A stretch of 64,000 nt of DNA from contig NZ_LT992502.1 in NCBI RefSeq assembly GCF_900324475.1, positions 806,001 to 870,000 of the forward strand, in the 5' to 3' direction. Position numbers and translations under genes: made by a program. The notes under the pieces were generated by a model that worked only from the letters and a program-made list of their open reading frames with translations, made no database searches and was not told the origin of the DNA. This DNA is from Enterobacter bugandensis (GTDB lineage: Bacteria > Pseudomonadota > Gammaproteobacteria > Enterobacterales > Enterobacteriaceae). Below, piece by piece: positions 11,559 through 22,582 of the stretch. Numbering within the stretch: position 1 is the first letter of the stretch; each line of letters starts with the position of its first letter.

Positions 11559-11996
11559 TTAGTTAGTGTCGAAGCGGAAGACGTCTTCGCAGGCCTGCTT
11601 AAGCGCGCTGTCAGCACTGATATTGCAGTCACGCGTCCAGCCCGTCATGCCATTGCCGTTGCTCCACTGCGGCGTCATGGTTACCGTCAGCCCGTTCAGG
11701 CTCTCCTGGCCTGTTAAGGTCACGATCCCTTTCGCCACGCTCATTCCTGAAACGTAACGCGTCGTGGCAGGAGAGGGAATACCGTTACTGCCGGCATCGC
11801 AGCTTTCCACGCCGCCGCGATCGAGCGCGCAAAGCTCAATGGCAGTGCGATAGGGAACGAAAGTTTGCAGCATATCGGTGAGGGCTGCTTTACGCAGGTA
11901 GTTCTGATAGGCGGGAACGCCGATGGCGCTCAGAATCGCAATGATGCCAATGACCACCATCAGCTCAATGAGTGTGAATCCTTGTTGTCTGTCCAT
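11559..11996 (-). CDS. ppdD: Prepilin PpdD (type IV major pilin)
   Basis: Class III signal peptide MDRQQG followed by the conserved FTLIELMVVIGIIAILSAIG, so prepilin peptidase should cut between Gly6 and Phe7, leaving an N-methylated Phe and a Glu at mature position 5. The C-terminal domain holds four cysteines, enough for two disulfides as in PpdD of relatives. The gene is 145 aa with AAGGAG before the ATG, and leads ppdD-hofB-hofC. The remaining pilus genes (secretin, retraction ATPase) are elsewhere. Confidence 0.95.
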   Translation of the reverse strand: MDRQQGFTLIELMVVIGIIAILSAIGVPAYQNYLRKAALTDMLQTFVPYRTAIELCALDRGGVESCDAGSNGIPSPATTRYVSGMSVAKGIVTLTGQESLNGLTVTMTPQWSNGNGMTGWTRDCNISADSALKQACEDVFRFDTN

Positions 11997-12140
11997 ATCT
12001 GCTCCTTATGCAAAGTGGCTCTACTTTGTCAGCGGGACAGGGCAGAAACGAGGGGCAAAAAAGAGAACGAGAAAGGAGCTTCAGAGAATTCATTCCGTGT
12101 TGCAGAGAAGGACAATGGATTTGCGAGCGAGGCTGAAATT

Positions 12141-12162
12141 CCCCTCTCCGGACAGAGAGGGG
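12141..12162 (-). terminator. Hairpin just after nadC
   Basis: An 8-bp stem (CCCCTCTC with GAGAGGGG) with a 6-base loop, 8 bases beyond the nadC stop on the minus strand and followed by a short T stretch. A plausible nadC terminator. Confidence 0.5.
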
Positions 12163-12170
12163 AGCGTGCG

Positions 12171-13703
<1,533 letters not shown>

Positions 13704-13712
13704 GGAGATACC

Positions 13713-14567
13713 ATGACGTTGTTTACCATGCTGCTGGTTATCATCGCTGAACGCCTGTTCAAGCTCGGCGAGCACTGGCAACTGGATCACCGGCTGGAGG
13801 TGTTATTCCGCCGCATCAAGCACTTTTCCATGCTGCGCACGCTGCTGATGATGGCGGGCGTCATGCTTATTACCTTCCTGCTGCTGCGCTCGCTGTACGG
13901 ACTCTTTTTCAACGTGCCGCTGCTGGTGGTGTGGATCCTGCTCGGCGTGCTGTGCATTGGTGCGGGCAAGGTGCGTTTGCACTATCACGCCTACCTGAAA
14001 GCCGCCTCCCGTGACGATGCCCACGCGCGCGGCGCGATGGCGAGCGAGCTGACGATGATCTACGGCGTGCCGCCGGACTGCGACGAGCGCGAGTTCCTGC
14101 TCGAGCTGCAAAACGCGCTGCTGTGGATTAACTTCCGCTACTACCTTGCTCCGCTGTTCTGGTTTGTGGTGGGCGGCCCGTGGGGGCCGGTACTGCTGAT
14201 GGGCTATTCGTTCCTGCGCGCCTGGCAGACCTGGCTTGCCCGTTATCTGACGCCGCATGAGCGTTTGCTGTCCGGCATTGATGCCATCCTGCACGTGCTC
14301 GACTGGCTCCCGGTGCGTCTGGTGGGCGTGGTGTACGCCTTAATTGGGCACGGTGAAAAAGCGCTGCCCGCATGGTTCGCTTCTCTTGGGGACCGCCATA
14401 CGTCCCAGTACCAGGTGTTGACGCGCCTGGCGCAGTTCTCGCTGGCGCGCGAACCGCATACCGACAAGATCGAAACGCCAAAAGCCGCCGTCTCCATGGC
14501 GAAGAAAACCTCGTTTGTGGTGGTGGTGATTGTGGCGCTGCTGACGATTTACGGCACGCTGGTGTAA
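13713..14567 (+). CDS. ampE: Beta-lactamase regulator AmpE (inner-membrane protein)
   Basis: Polytopic inner-membrane protein co-transcribed with ampD; its biochemical role is not settled. The 284 residues equal E. coli AmpE. Hydrophobic segments are near 40-55 and 68-85 ([20 protein letters not shown]), around 145-165, and at the C-terminus ([19 protein letters not shown]). ATG follows TAAGGAGATACC. Only 18 bases separate its stop from the convergent GH43 gene. Confidence 0.95.
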   Translation: MTLFTMLLVIIAERLFKLGEHWQLDHRLEVLFRRIKHFSMLRTLLMMAGVMLITFLLLRSLYGLFFNVPLLVVWILLGVLCIGAGKVRLHYHAYLKAASRDDAHARGAMASELTMIYGVPPDCDEREFLLELQNALLWINFRYYLAPLFWFVVGGPWGPVLLMGYSFLRAWQTWLARYLTPHERLLSGIDAILHVLDWLPVRLVGVVYALIGHGEKALPAWFASLGDRHTSQYQVLTRLAQFSLAREPHTDKIETPKAAVSMAKKTSFVVVVIVALLTIYGTLV

Positions 14568-14585
14568 CCCAGCGCGCCGCAGAGG

Positions 14586-15536
14586 CTATAACGTATCCGC
14601 AGGCGGGATGCCGAAATCAGGCATCCCGTTTTCGTCCCAGCGGACAAGCTTCAGGCGGGTATGACGGTTCGGATCGTAAAGCGGATCGCCTTCAATTTCG
14701 GTGTAATTTCTTGCGTGGTATACCAATACATCTTCCCCTTCCGGCGTTTGCGTAAAGCTGTTGTGGCCTGGCCCGTACTGGCGGTTCTCGTAGCTGGTGA
14801 CGAAAACCGGGCGAGGGGATTTGTGCCAGTTTGCCGGGTTTTGCGGATCGGCGTTCAGGTCTATCCACAGTAATCCCATGCAGTAGTTCTCATCGGTGGC
14901 GCTGGCGGAGTAGCTGATAAACAGCTTATCGCCGTGAACCAGCACCGCCGGACCTTCGTTGACCCAGAAACCACGGCATTCCCAGTCGTATTCTGGCTTG
15001 CTGAGCATCACCGGCTCGCCTTTCAGCGTCCACGGGTTCTCCATTTCGCACAGATAGAGGTTAGAGTTACCGGAAATATCCGGGGCTTTTTGCGCCCACA
15101 GGTACCAGCGTTTGCCCTGATGAACAAAGGTGGTGGCGTCCAGGGCGAAGGTGTCGAACGGGGTGTTGATTTGCCCTTTCTCGATCCAGGTACCGCTGAG
15201 CGGATCGCGGTCCACACACTCAATCGCAAACATGCGGTGCTGGAACATCCCGAGCGCGTCGAGCGCCTGGGTGTGCGTCGCGGCAAAATAGATGTACCAC
15301 TTGCCGTCAACGTGGTGCAGTTCTGGCGCCCAGATTAGCTGGCTCATCGGGCCGGTCTCGGGTTTGCGCCAGACCACCACCTCTTCAGCGTCGCGTAGTC
15401 CTTCCAGCGAGTCTGCGCGGCGGATCGCCAGCCTGTCGTACTGCGGCACGGAGGCAATAAAATAGTACTGTCCCTCATGGCGTAAAATGTACGGGTCGGC
15501 GCGTTGTTCGATAAACGGGTTTGGCCAGTTATGCAT
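14586..15536 (-). CDS. Glycoside hydrolase family 43 (arabinofuranosidase/xylosidase type)
   Basis: Five-bladed beta-propeller glycosidase of GH43; no signal peptide, so a cytosolic enzyme acting on imported oligosaccharides. The general-base Asp is in EQRADPYILR and the general-acid Glu is in NEGPAVLVHGDK. I cannot separate alpha-L-arabinofuranosidase from beta-xylosidase by eye. The start at 15536 (MHNWPNPFIEQ) has AAGGAAA in front, giving 316 aa. It follows a GPH symporter by 10 bases, so the two form an uptake-and-cleavage operon. K-12 lacks both at this position, between ampE and aroP. Confidence 0.88.
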   Translation of the reverse strand: MHNWPNPFIEQRADPYILRHEGQYYFIASVPQYDRLAIRRADSLEGLRDAEEVVVWRKPETGPMSQLIWAPELHHVDGKWYIYFAATHTQALDALGMFQHRMFAIECVDRDPLSGTWIEKGQINTPFDTFALDATTFVHQGKRWYLWAQKAPDISGNSNLYLCEMENPWTLKGEPVMLSKPEYDWECRGFWVNEGPAVLVHGDKLFISYSASATDENYCMGLLWIDLNADPQNPANWHKSPRPVFVTSYENRQYGPGHNSFTQTPEGEDVLVYHARNYTEIEGDPLYDPNRHTRLKLVRWDENGMPDFGIPPADTL

Positions 15537-15546
15537 GCGGCTTTCC

Positions 15547-16944
15547 TTATTTAGTCTCAGCGGCTTTGAGTTCCTGATAGTCATTCAGCTCGCGGTAATT
15601 GTTGCGGCGTTTTTCCAGATCGGACTGGATCTGCTTCATGGTCTCACGGTCCACTTTCAGCAGACGTACCACCCCAGCGGTAATTAAGTATCCAATGCCC
15701 GGAATGACGGTAAAGAGCAGCACGATCCCGTTAATGGCATCCGCGCTTTGCGCTTTTGCGCCCGCGTCATAACCGTACCAGGAGAGCAGGAAGCCGACCA
15801 TCGCACCGGCAATCGCCAGGCCCAGTTTCAGGAAGAAGATGTTACCCGAGAAACTGATCCCGGTGATGCGTTTCCCGGTTTTCCACTCGCCGTAGTCGTC
15901 CACGTCGGCCATCAGCGACCAGTGCAGCGGAGACGGGATCTGGTGCAGGATGTTAAGCAGGAAATAGAGCACAACGATGGTAACGGTGGCTTTCGGGTCG
16001 AAGAAATAGAAGGCGCAGGAGAATGCCGCCAGCACGATATTGGTCCAGAAGAAGACCTTCAGCTTACACCAGCGGTCGGTCAGCACTTTCGCCAGCACGC
16101 TGCCAAGCATCATGCCGACAACGCCCAGGCTGATAAACAGCGTGGCGAAGTGGGTGCTCTGGCCCATCACCCAGGTGACGTAATACATGGTCGCAGCCAT
16201 GCGGATAAAGCCCGGGCAGACGTTGCACAGCGTGAGCAGCAAAATGCGCACCCACTGGTCGTTTTTCCACACGTCTTTCAGGTCGTTTTTCAGCTCGTCG
16301 TTGGTCTGCACTGCCGGACGCACGCGCTCGCGCACGGTGGCGAAGCAGAACAGGAACATACAGGTACCAATCAGCGCCAGGACGGTCATCGCCATCTGGT
16401 AGCCTTTGGCTTTGTTATCCCCGCCAAACCAGTCGGCCATCGGTAGCAGCGTTAAGGAGAGCAGCAGCGTGGCGATGCCGACCAGCACGAAGCGATATGA
16501 CTGGCAGGCCACGCGCTCTTTTGGATCGTTGGTGATCACTCCACCTAACGAGCAGTAAGGGATGTTGATGGCCGTATAGGTTAACGAGAGCAGGAAGTAG
16601 GTGACAAACGCATAGATAACTTTGCTGTTATAGCTCCACTCCGGGGTGGTGAACATCAGAATGCTGAACAGCGCGTAGGGGAACGCAATCCACAGCAGCC
16701 ATGGACGAAACCGGCCATATTTACTGCGGGTACGGTCGGCAATCGCCCCCATAATCGGGTCCGTTACGGCGTCAATCACGCGGACGGACAGCAGCAGCAC
16801 GCCGACCAGCGCAGGCGCCAGGCCAAAAATATCCGTATAGAAATAGTTAACAAACAGCATGATGGCGCCGAAGATGATGTTGCATCCCGCGTCGCCCATC
16901 CCATAGCCGATCTTTTCTTTTACTGACAGTTTGTTGTTATCCAT
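15547..16944 (-). CDS. GPH-family glycoside/pentoside:cation symporter
   Basis: Twelve-helix major-facilitator-type sugar:cation symporter of the glycoside-pentoside-hexuronide family (melibiose permease, XynP and YagG relatives). The N-terminus KEKIGYGMGDAGCNIIFG and the loop DAVTDPIMGAIADRTRSKYG are the family signatures. At 465 aa it is full length. ATG at 16944 follows GGAG with 8-base spacing. With the downstream GH43 enzyme it likely imports xylo- or arabino-oligosaccharides; the substrate is inferred from the neighbour. No regulator gene lies beside it. Confidence 0.9.
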   Translation of the reverse strand: MDNNKLSVKEKIGYGMGDAGCNIIFGAIMLFVNYFYTDIFGLAPALVGVLLLSVRVIDAVTDPIMGAIADRTRSKYGRFRPWLLWIAFPYALFSILMFTTPEWSYNSKVIYAFVTYFLLSLTYTAINIPYCSLGGVITNDPKERVACQSYRFVLVGIATLLLSLTLLPMADWFGGDNKAKGYQMAMTVLALIGTCMFLFCFATVRERVRPAVQTNDELKNDLKDVWKNDQWVRILLLTLCNVCPGFIRMAATMYYVTWVMGQSTHFATLFISLGVVGMMLGSVLAKVLTDRWCKLKVFFWTNIVLAAFSCAFYFFDPKATVTIVVLYFLLNILHQIPSPLHWSLMADVDDYGEWKTGKRITGISFSGNIFFLKLGLAIAGAMVGFLLSWYGYDAGAKAQSADAINGIVLLFTVIPGIGYLITAGVVRLLKVDRETMKQIQSDLEKRRNNYRELNDYQELKAAETK

Positions 16945-17071
16945 CGACAGCTCTCCGGTTTACGGTATGGGGAGAATTATTCGCTGGCAAAGGAATATAT
17001 GCGTTGCAGTATCAGGGCGGTGATATGGATAAATGTGCTGTTGGCGTGAAAGTGTGAAGGAGGTAACAACG

Positions 17072-17099
17072 CGCGGCACCCTCAAAAACAGGTGCCGCG
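17072..17099. terminator. Hairpin after aroP
   Basis: A 9-bp stem (CGCGGCACC with GGTGCCGCG) and a 10-base loop, 10 bases after the aroP stop on the minus strand. There is no clear T run, so termination strength is uncertain. Confidence 0.5.
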
Positions 17100-17108
17100 G
17101 CGAGAGGT

Positions 17109-18479
17109 TTAGTGCGCCTTCATGGCATTACGGCTTTTCTGGCTGAAGAGATAGCCAACGCCAAGGATCGCAATCCAGACCGGGATCAGGTAGACGGAAA
17201 TCGCCATGCCCGGCGTGATCAGCATGATCACCAGCACGGCCGCCATAAACAGCAGGCAAATCCAGTTACCCAGCGGATAGAGCAGGGCAGGGAAGCGCGT
17301 GGTGACGCCCTGCTGCTGTTTCGCGCGGCGGAACTTCATGTGCGCCAGGCTGATCATCGCCCAGTTGATAACCAGAGCGGAGACTACCAGCGCCATCAGC
17401 AGGCCAAACGCCGATTCCGGTGCCATGTAGTTAATCAGCACGCACAGCGCGGTCACGATGGCTGAAACAATGATGGTATTCACCGGCACGCCGCGTTTAT
17501 CCACGTTGAGCAGCATCTTCGGCGCGTTGCCCTGCTGGGCCAGGCCGAACAGCATACGGCTGTTGCAGTATACGCAGCTGTTGTAAACGGAGAGCGCTGC
17601 GGTCAGCACCACGATGTTCAGGGCGTTGGCGACAAAGGTATCGCCCAGCTCGTGGAAGATGAGAACAAACGGGCTGGTGTCAGCGGTCACGCGCGTCCAC
17701 GGCAACAGGGAGAGCAGCACGGCCAGTGAGCCCACATAGAAGATCAGAATACGGTAGATAACCTGATTTGTGGCTTTCGGAATGCTTTGCTCCGGGTTAT
17801 CGGCTTCGGCGGCGGTAATACCCACCAGCTCCAGGCCGCCGAAGGAGAACATGATGATCGCCATCATCATCACCAGACCGGTCATGCCGTGAGGCAGGAA
17901 GCCGCCCTGTTCCCAGAGGTTACGCACGGTAGCCTGCGGGCCGCCGTTGCCGCTGAACAGCAGCCAGCCACCGAAGATGATCATCGCCACAACGGCAATG
18001 ACTTTGATAATGGCAAACCAGAACTCCATCTCGCCGAATACTTTTACGTTGGTCAGGTTAATGGCGTTGATAATCACGAAGAAGGCTGCAGCAGACGCCC
18101 AGGTGGGGATCTCCGGATACCAGAACTGAATGTACTTCCCGACGGCGGTCAGCTCGGCCATAGCAACCAGAACGTACAGCACCCAGTAGTTCCAGCCGGA
18201 GGCGAAGCCCGCAAAGCTGCCCCAGTATTTATAGGCAAAGTGGCTGAACGAGCCTGCGACCGGCTCTTCAACGACCATTTCGCCAAGCTGGCGCATGATC
18301 AGAAAAGCAATGAAACCCGCAATCGCATAACCCAAAATAATACCCGGACCGGCTGACTGGATAACGGATGCGCTGCCCAGAAACAGGCCGGTACCAATCG
18401 CACCGCCCAGTGCGATGAGCTGTATGTGGCGGTTTTTAAGTCCGCGCTTTAGCTGATCGCCGTGCTGTTGAGCTTCCAT
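17109..18479 (-). CDS. aroP: Aromatic amino acid permease AroP
   Basis: APC-superfamily proton symporter for Phe, Tyr and Trp in the inner membrane. Twelve hydrophobic segments; the first carries the APC motif LGGAIGTGLFLGSA. The 456-aa sequence is nearly identical to E. coli AroP (457 aa) over most of its length. A double TyrR box lies 42-82 bases before the start codon. The gene diverges from pdhR across 537 bp. Confidence 0.96.
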   Translation of the reverse strand: MEAQQHGDQLKRGLKNRHIQLIALGGAIGTGLFLGSASVIQSAGPGIILGYAIAGFIAFLIMRQLGEMVVEEPVAGSFSHFAYKYWGSFAGFASGWNYWVLYVLVAMAELTAVGKYIQFWYPEIPTWASAAAFFVIINAINLTNVKVFGEMEFWFAIIKVIAVVAMIIFGGWLLFSGNGGPQATVRNLWEQGGFLPHGMTGLVMMMAIIMFSFGGLELVGITAAEADNPEQSIPKATNQVIYRILIFYVGSLAVLLSLLPWTRVTADTSPFVLIFHELGDTFVANALNIVVLTAALSVYNSCVYCNSRMLFGLAQQGNAPKMLLNVDKRGVPVNTIIVSAIVTALCVLINYMAPESAFGLLMALVVSALVINWAMISLAHMKFRRAKQQQGVTTRFPALLYPLGNWICLLFMAAVLVIMLITPGMAISVYLIPVWIAILGVGYLFSQKSRNAMKAH

Positions 18480-18520
18480 TTGAAACCTCGTGTGTGGTTG
18501 TTATGTTCACGCTGTGCGTG

Positions 18521-18561
18521 TGTAATTATGAAAGTCCATATTCTGTATTTATTTCTTTACG
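18521..18561. promoter_or_regulatory. Double TyrR box upstream of aroP
   Basis: Two 18-bp matches to TGTAAA-N6-TTTACA separated by exactly 5 bp. The strong one (18544-18561, TGTATTTATTTCTTTACG) matches 9 of 12 consensus positions; the weak one (18521-18538) matches 8 of 12. A strong/weak pair in this spacing is the arrangement known for E. coli aroP, where TyrR represses. Confidence 0.72.
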
Positions 18562-18900
18562 GTTAAACAAACCGAAAAAAGCGGAGATGACTTCCGTAAT
18601 CGCCAGAATAGTGGTAAGCGCCTGCGAATGCACCTGCTTTATGAAGGGATGCTGACGACTTGAATAAAAAGAAAGCATTTGTAAATCGGCCCGCTTATTC
18701 TTCCTAACCCAACCTATAGAATAGAAATGCTTCTTTAGTGGGCGAATTTTCATTATTTGCCATGTTGAATCGCTTCAGATTGCAAAACCCCTCGTTTCAT
18801 TATGGTTAAAACTCCCTCTTTGGGAGTAATCAACTCATTTGTGCAAAGTTACATTTCTGAAACGTTATTTCTGTAAGGTTGTTAAAATGTGCAGGGTTTA
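18562..18900. other. aroP-pdhR intergenic stretch, no gene
   Basis: AT-rich, with the expected divergent promoters of aroP and pdhR. A 75-codon open frame on the minus strand (18526-18753) has no ribosome binding site and no recognisable sequence, so I do not call it. I could not fix the promoter elements with confidence. Confidence 0.5.
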
Positions 18901-18914
18901 CTGATTTCAATCAA
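18901..18914. promoter_or_regulatory. Possible FNR box upstream of pdhR
   Basis: CTGAT-TTCA-ATCAA matches the FNR consensus TTGAT-N4-ATCAA at 9 of 10 specified positions. It is 54 bp before the PdhR operator. Anaerobic repression of the PDH operon is known in E. coli; that FNR acts at this site is an inference. Confidence 0.4.
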
Positions 18915-18967
18915 AACCAATATGGACAGAAGGTGAATACTTTGTTACTTTAGCGATACGAACTAGA

Positions 18968-18984
18968 AATTGGTAAGACCAATT
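18968..18984. promoter_or_regulatory. PdhR operator
   Basis: Perfect dyad AATTGGTAAGACCAATT, matching the PdhR consensus ATTGGT-N3-ACCAAT. It lies 32 bases before the pdhR start, so PdhR should repress its own operon and pyruvate should relieve it, as in E. coli. Confidence 0.9.
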
Positions 18985-19016
18985 GACTCCGGGCAAAAAG
19001 GCGTAAGACAGGGAAT

Positions 19017-19781
19017 ATGGCCTACAGCAAAATTCGCCAACCAAAACTATCTGATGTGATTGAGCAGCAGCTGGAGTTTTTAATCCTCGAAGGGACTCTG
19101 CGCCCGGGTGAGAAACTTCCGCCAGAACGCGAGCTGGCAAAACAGTTCGACGTTTCACGTCCCTCTCTGCGTGAGGCGATTCAACGCCTCGAAGCAAAGG
19201 GCTTGCTGCTTCGTCGCCAGGGCGGCGGAACCTTTGTGCAAAACAGCCTGTGGCAGAGCTTCAGCGATCCGCTGGTAGAACTTCTCTCTGACCACCCAGA
19301 ATCCCAGTTTGACCTGCTTGAGACCCGTCACGCGCTTGAAGGTATTGCGGCCTATTACGCCGCCCTTCGCAGCACTGATGAAGATCGCGTGCGTATCCGC
19401 GAACTGCATCAGGCCATTGAACGGGCACAGCAGTCCGGCGATTTAGACGCCGAGTCCAGCGCCGTTGTCCAGTATCAAATCGCCGTCACCGAAGCGGCAC
19501 ACAACGTGGTGCTCCTCCATCTGCTACGCTGCATGGAGCCAATGCTGGCCCAGAACGTTCGTCAGAATTTTGAATTGTTGTATGCCCGTCGGGAGATGCT
19601 CCCGCTGGTAAGCAACCATCGCACCCGAGTATTCGAGGCGATAATGGCCGGGGAGCCGGAGCAGGCGCGCGAAGCGTCGCACCGTCACCTGGCTTTCATT
19701 GAGGAAATCTTGCTGGACCGCAGCCGTGAACAATCGCGTCGCGAACGTTCATTACGCCGCATACAGCAACGAAAGGATTAA
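19017..19781 (+). CDS. pdhR: Pyruvate-sensing repressor PdhR (GntR/FadR family)
   Basis: Transcription repressor of the pyruvate dehydrogenase operon, released by pyruvate. The N-terminal winged helix (about residues 9-75) contains [20 protein letters not shown]; a helical FadR C-terminal effector domain follows. The 254 residues equal E. coli PdhR. Its operator lies directly upstream. A very stable hairpin separates it from aceE. Confidence 0.97.
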   Translation: MAYSKIRQPKLSDVIEQQLEFLILEGTLRPGEKLPPERELAKQFDVSRPSLREAIQRLEAKGLLLRRQGGGTFVQNSLWQSFSDPLVELLSDHPESQFDLLETRHALEGIAAYYAALRSTDEDRVRIRELHQAIERAQQSGDLDAESSAVVQYQIAVTEAAHNVVLLHLLRCMEPMLAQNVRQNFELLYARREMLPLVSNHRTRVFEAIMAGEPEQAREASHRHLAFIEEILLDRSREQSRRERSLRRIQQRKD

Positions 19782-19817
19782 GCGCCAGGTACTTTTAGAG
19801 CGCGGCAACTAAACGCA

Positions 19818-19865
19818 GAACCTGTCTTATTGTGTTCTTGCCCAAGAGCACAATGGGACAGGTTC
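19818..19865 (+). other. Long RNA hairpin in the pdhR-aceE gap
   Basis: A 22-bp uninterrupted stem (19818-19839 with 19844-19865) containing three G-U pairs and closed by a GCCC tetraloop. It ends 39 bases before the aceE ATG and has no T run, so it is not an ordinary terminator. It could be an RNase III or RNase E processing site or a 5' stabiliser for the aceE-aceF message. Confidence 0.75.
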
Positions 19866-19904
19866 CAGACAAATCAACGTATTAGATAGATAAGGAATAC
19901 CCCC

Positions 19905-22568
19905 ATGTCAGAACGTCTCCAAAATGACGTGGATCCGATCGAAACTCGCGACTGGCTACAGGCGATCGAATCGGTCATCCGTGAAGAAGGTGTTGAGCGC
20001 GCTCAGTATCTGATTGATCAGCTGCTTTCTGAAGCCCGCAAAGGCGGCGTGAAGGTTGCTTCAGGTGCAGGGGCTAGCAACTACGTAAACACGATTGCCG
20101 TTGAAGACGAACCGGAATACCCGGGCAATCTGGATCTGGAACGTCGTATCCGTTCTGCAATCCGCTGGAACGCCATCATGACCGTTCTGCGCGCGTCCAA
20201 GAAAGACCTGGAGCTGGGTGGCCACATGGCGTCCTTCCAGTCTTCTGCGACCGTTTACGAAGTGTGCTTCAACCACTTCTTCCGTGCAGCGAACGAGAAA
20301 GACGGCGGCGATCTGGTGTACTTCCAGGGCCACATCTCTCCGGGCATCTATGCACGTGCATTCCTGGAAGGTCGTCTGACTGAAGAGCAGATGAACAACT
20401 TCCGTCAGGAAGTTCACGGTAAAGGTCTGTCTTCTTATCCGCACCCTAAACTGATGCCTGAATTCTGGCAGTTCCCGACCGTATCTATGGGGCTGGGCCC
20501 AATCGGTGCGATCTACCAGGCTAAATTCCTGAAGTATCTGGAACACCGTGGTCTGAAAGACACCTCTGAGCAGACCGTTTACGCCTTCCTGGGCGACGGC
20601 GAAATGGATGAGCCAGAATCTAAAGGTGCGATCACCATCGCAACCCGTGAGAAGCTGGACAACCTGTGCTTCATCATCAACTGTAACCTGCAGCGTCTGG
20701 ATGGTCCGGTAACCGGTAACGGCAAGATCATCAACGAACTGGAAGGCATCTTCGCAGGTGCTGGCTGGAACGTGATCAAAGTCATGTGGGGTTCCCGTTG
20801 GGACGAACTGCTGCGTAAAGACACCAGCGGTAAACTGATCCAGCTGATGAACGAAACCGTTGACGGCGACTACCAGACCTTCAAATCTAAAGACGGTGCC
20901 TACGTGCGTGAGCACTTCTTCGGTAAATACCCTGAAACCGCAGCGCTGGTTGCAGACTGGACTGATGAGCAGATCTGGGCCCTGAACCGCGGTGGTCACG
21001 ATCCGAAGAAAATTTACGCTGCACTGAAAAAAGCGCGTGAAACCAAAGGTAAAGCGACTGTAATCCTGGCCCACACCATCAAAGGTTACGGCATGGGTGA
21101 TACCGCAGAAGGTAAAAACATCGCTCACCAGGTTAAGAAAATGAACATGGACGGCGTGCGCTATATCCGCGACCGTTTCAACGTTCCAGTGACCGATGAG
21201 CAGGTAGAAAACCTGTCTTACATCACCTTCCCGGAAGGCTCTGAAGAGCACAAGTACCTGCACGAACGTCGTCAGGCGCTGAAAGGCTACCTGCCAGCTC
21301 GTCAGCCTAACTTCACCGAGAAGCTGGAACTGCCAGCGCTGGAAGACTTCTCTCAGCTGCTGGAAGAGCAGAACAAAGAGATCTCTACCACTATCGCTTT
21401 CGTTCGTGCCCTGAACGTGATGCTGAAGAACAAGTCGATCAAAGATCGCCTGGTGCCAATCATCGCCGACGAAGCGCGTACTTTCGGTATGGAAGGTCTG
21501 TTCCGTCAGATCGGTATCTACAGCCCGAACGGCCAGCAGTACACCCCGCAGGACCGTGAGCAGGTTGCATACTACAAAGAAGACGAGAAAGGTCAGATCC
21601 TTCAGGAAGGTATCAACGAGCTGGGCGCAGGCGCATCCTGGCTGGCTGCTGCGACCTCTTACAGCACCAACAACCTGCCGATGATTCCGTTCTACATCTA
21701 CTACTCCATGTTCGGGTTCCAGCGTATCGGTGACCTGTGCTGGCAGGCAGGCGACCAGCAGGCTCGCGGCTTCCTGATCGGTGGTACTTCTGGTCGTACG
21801 ACTCTGAACGGTGAAGGTCTGCAGCACGAAGATGGCCACAGCCACATTCAGTCTCTGACTATTCCTAACTGTATCTCTTACGACCCGTCTTACGCGTACG
21901 AAGTGGCAGTCATTATGCATGACGGTCTGCAGCGCATGTACGGTGAAGCGCAAGAGAACATTTACTACTACATCACCACCCTGAACGAAAACTACCACAT
22001 GCCGGCAATGCCAGCAGGTGCCGAGGAAGGTATCCGTAAAGGTATCTACAAACTCGAAACCATTGAAGGTAGCAAAGGTAAAGTTCAGCTGCTGGGCTCC
22101 GGTTCTATCCTGCGTCACGTTCGTGAAGCAGCGCAGATCCTGGCGAAAGACTACGGTGTCGGTTCCGACGTTTACTCTGTGACTTCCTTCACCGAACTGG
22201 CGCGTGATGGCCAGGATTGTGAGCGCTGGAACATGCTGCACCCAATGGAAACCCCACGCGTACCGTACATCGCTCAGGTGATGAACGACGCGCCAGCGGT
22301 GGCGTCTACTGACTATATGAAACTGTTCGCTGAGCAGGTTCGTACTTACGTTCCAGCTGATGATTATCGCGTTCTGGGTACTGACGGCTTCGGTCGTTCT
22401 GACAGCCGCGAAAACCTGCGTCACCACTTCGAAGTTGATGCTTCTTACGTGGTTGTAGCAGCACTGGGCGAACTGGCTAAACGTGGCGAAATCGATAAGA
22501 AAGTGGTTGCGGACGCAATTACCAAATTCAACATCGATGCAGAAAAAGTTAACCCGCGTCTGGCGTAA
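19905..22568 (+). CDS. aceE: Pyruvate dehydrogenase E1 component
   Basis: Thiamine diphosphate-dependent, homodimeric E1 that decarboxylates pyruvate and reductively acetylates the lipoyl groups of AceF. The ThDP-binding motif begins [13 protein letters not shown] and ends about 30 residues later at [10 protein letters not shown]. The 887 residues equal E. coli AceE. The codon use is that of a highly expressed gene. It is followed by aceF after 14 bases. Confidence 0.99.
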   Translation: MSERLQNDVDPIETRDWLQAIESVIREEGVERAQYLIDQLLSEARKGGVKVASGAGASNYVNTIAVEDEPEYPGNLDLERRIRSAIRWNAIMTVLRASKKDLELGGHMASFQSSATVYEVCFNHFFRAANEKDGGDLVYFQGHISPGIYARAFLEGRLTEEQMNNFRQEVHGKGLSSYPHPKLMPEFWQFPTVSMGLGPIGAIYQAKFLKYLEHRGLKDTSEQTVYAFLGDGEMDEPESKGAITIATREKLDNLCFIINCNLQRLDGPVTGNGKIINELEGIFAGAGWNVIKVMWGSRWDELLRKDTSGKLIQLMNETVDGDYQTFKSKDGAYVREHFFGKYPETAALVADWTDEQIWALNRGGHDPKKIYAALKKARETKGKATVILAHTIKGYGMGDTAEGKNIAHQVKKMNMDGVRYIRDRFNVPVTDEQVENLSYITFPEGSEEHKYLHERRQALKGYLPARQPNFTEKLELPALEDFSQLLEEQNKEISTTIAFVRALNVMLKNKSIKDRLVPIIADEARTFGMEGLFRQIGIYSPNGQQYTPQDREQVAYYKEDEKGQILQEGINELGAGASWLAAATSYSTNNLPMIPFYIYYSMFGFQRIGDLCWQAGDQQARGFLIGGTSGRTTLNGEGLQHEDGHSHIQSLTIPNCISYDPSYAYEVAVIMHDGLQRMYGEAQENIYYYITTLNENYHMPAMPAGAEEGIRKGIYKLETIEGSKGKVQLLGSGSILRHVREAAQILAKDYGVGSDVYSVTSFTELARDGQDCERWNMLHPMETPRVPYIAQVMNDAPAVASTDYMKLFAEQVRTYVPADDYRVLGTDGFGRSDSRENLRHHFEVDASYVVVAALGELAKRGEIDKKVVADAITKFNIDAEKVNPRLA

Positions 22569-22582
22569 GAGGTAAAAGAATA

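Noticed and set aside
18526..18753. A 75-codon frame in the aroP-pdhR gap
   Set aside because: No ribosome binding site, overlaps the TyrR boxes, and no recognisable sequence.
20061..22427. A 788-codon open frame antisense to aceE
   Set aside because: Shadow of a highly biased gene; no start signals and low-complexity, His/Phe-rich product.
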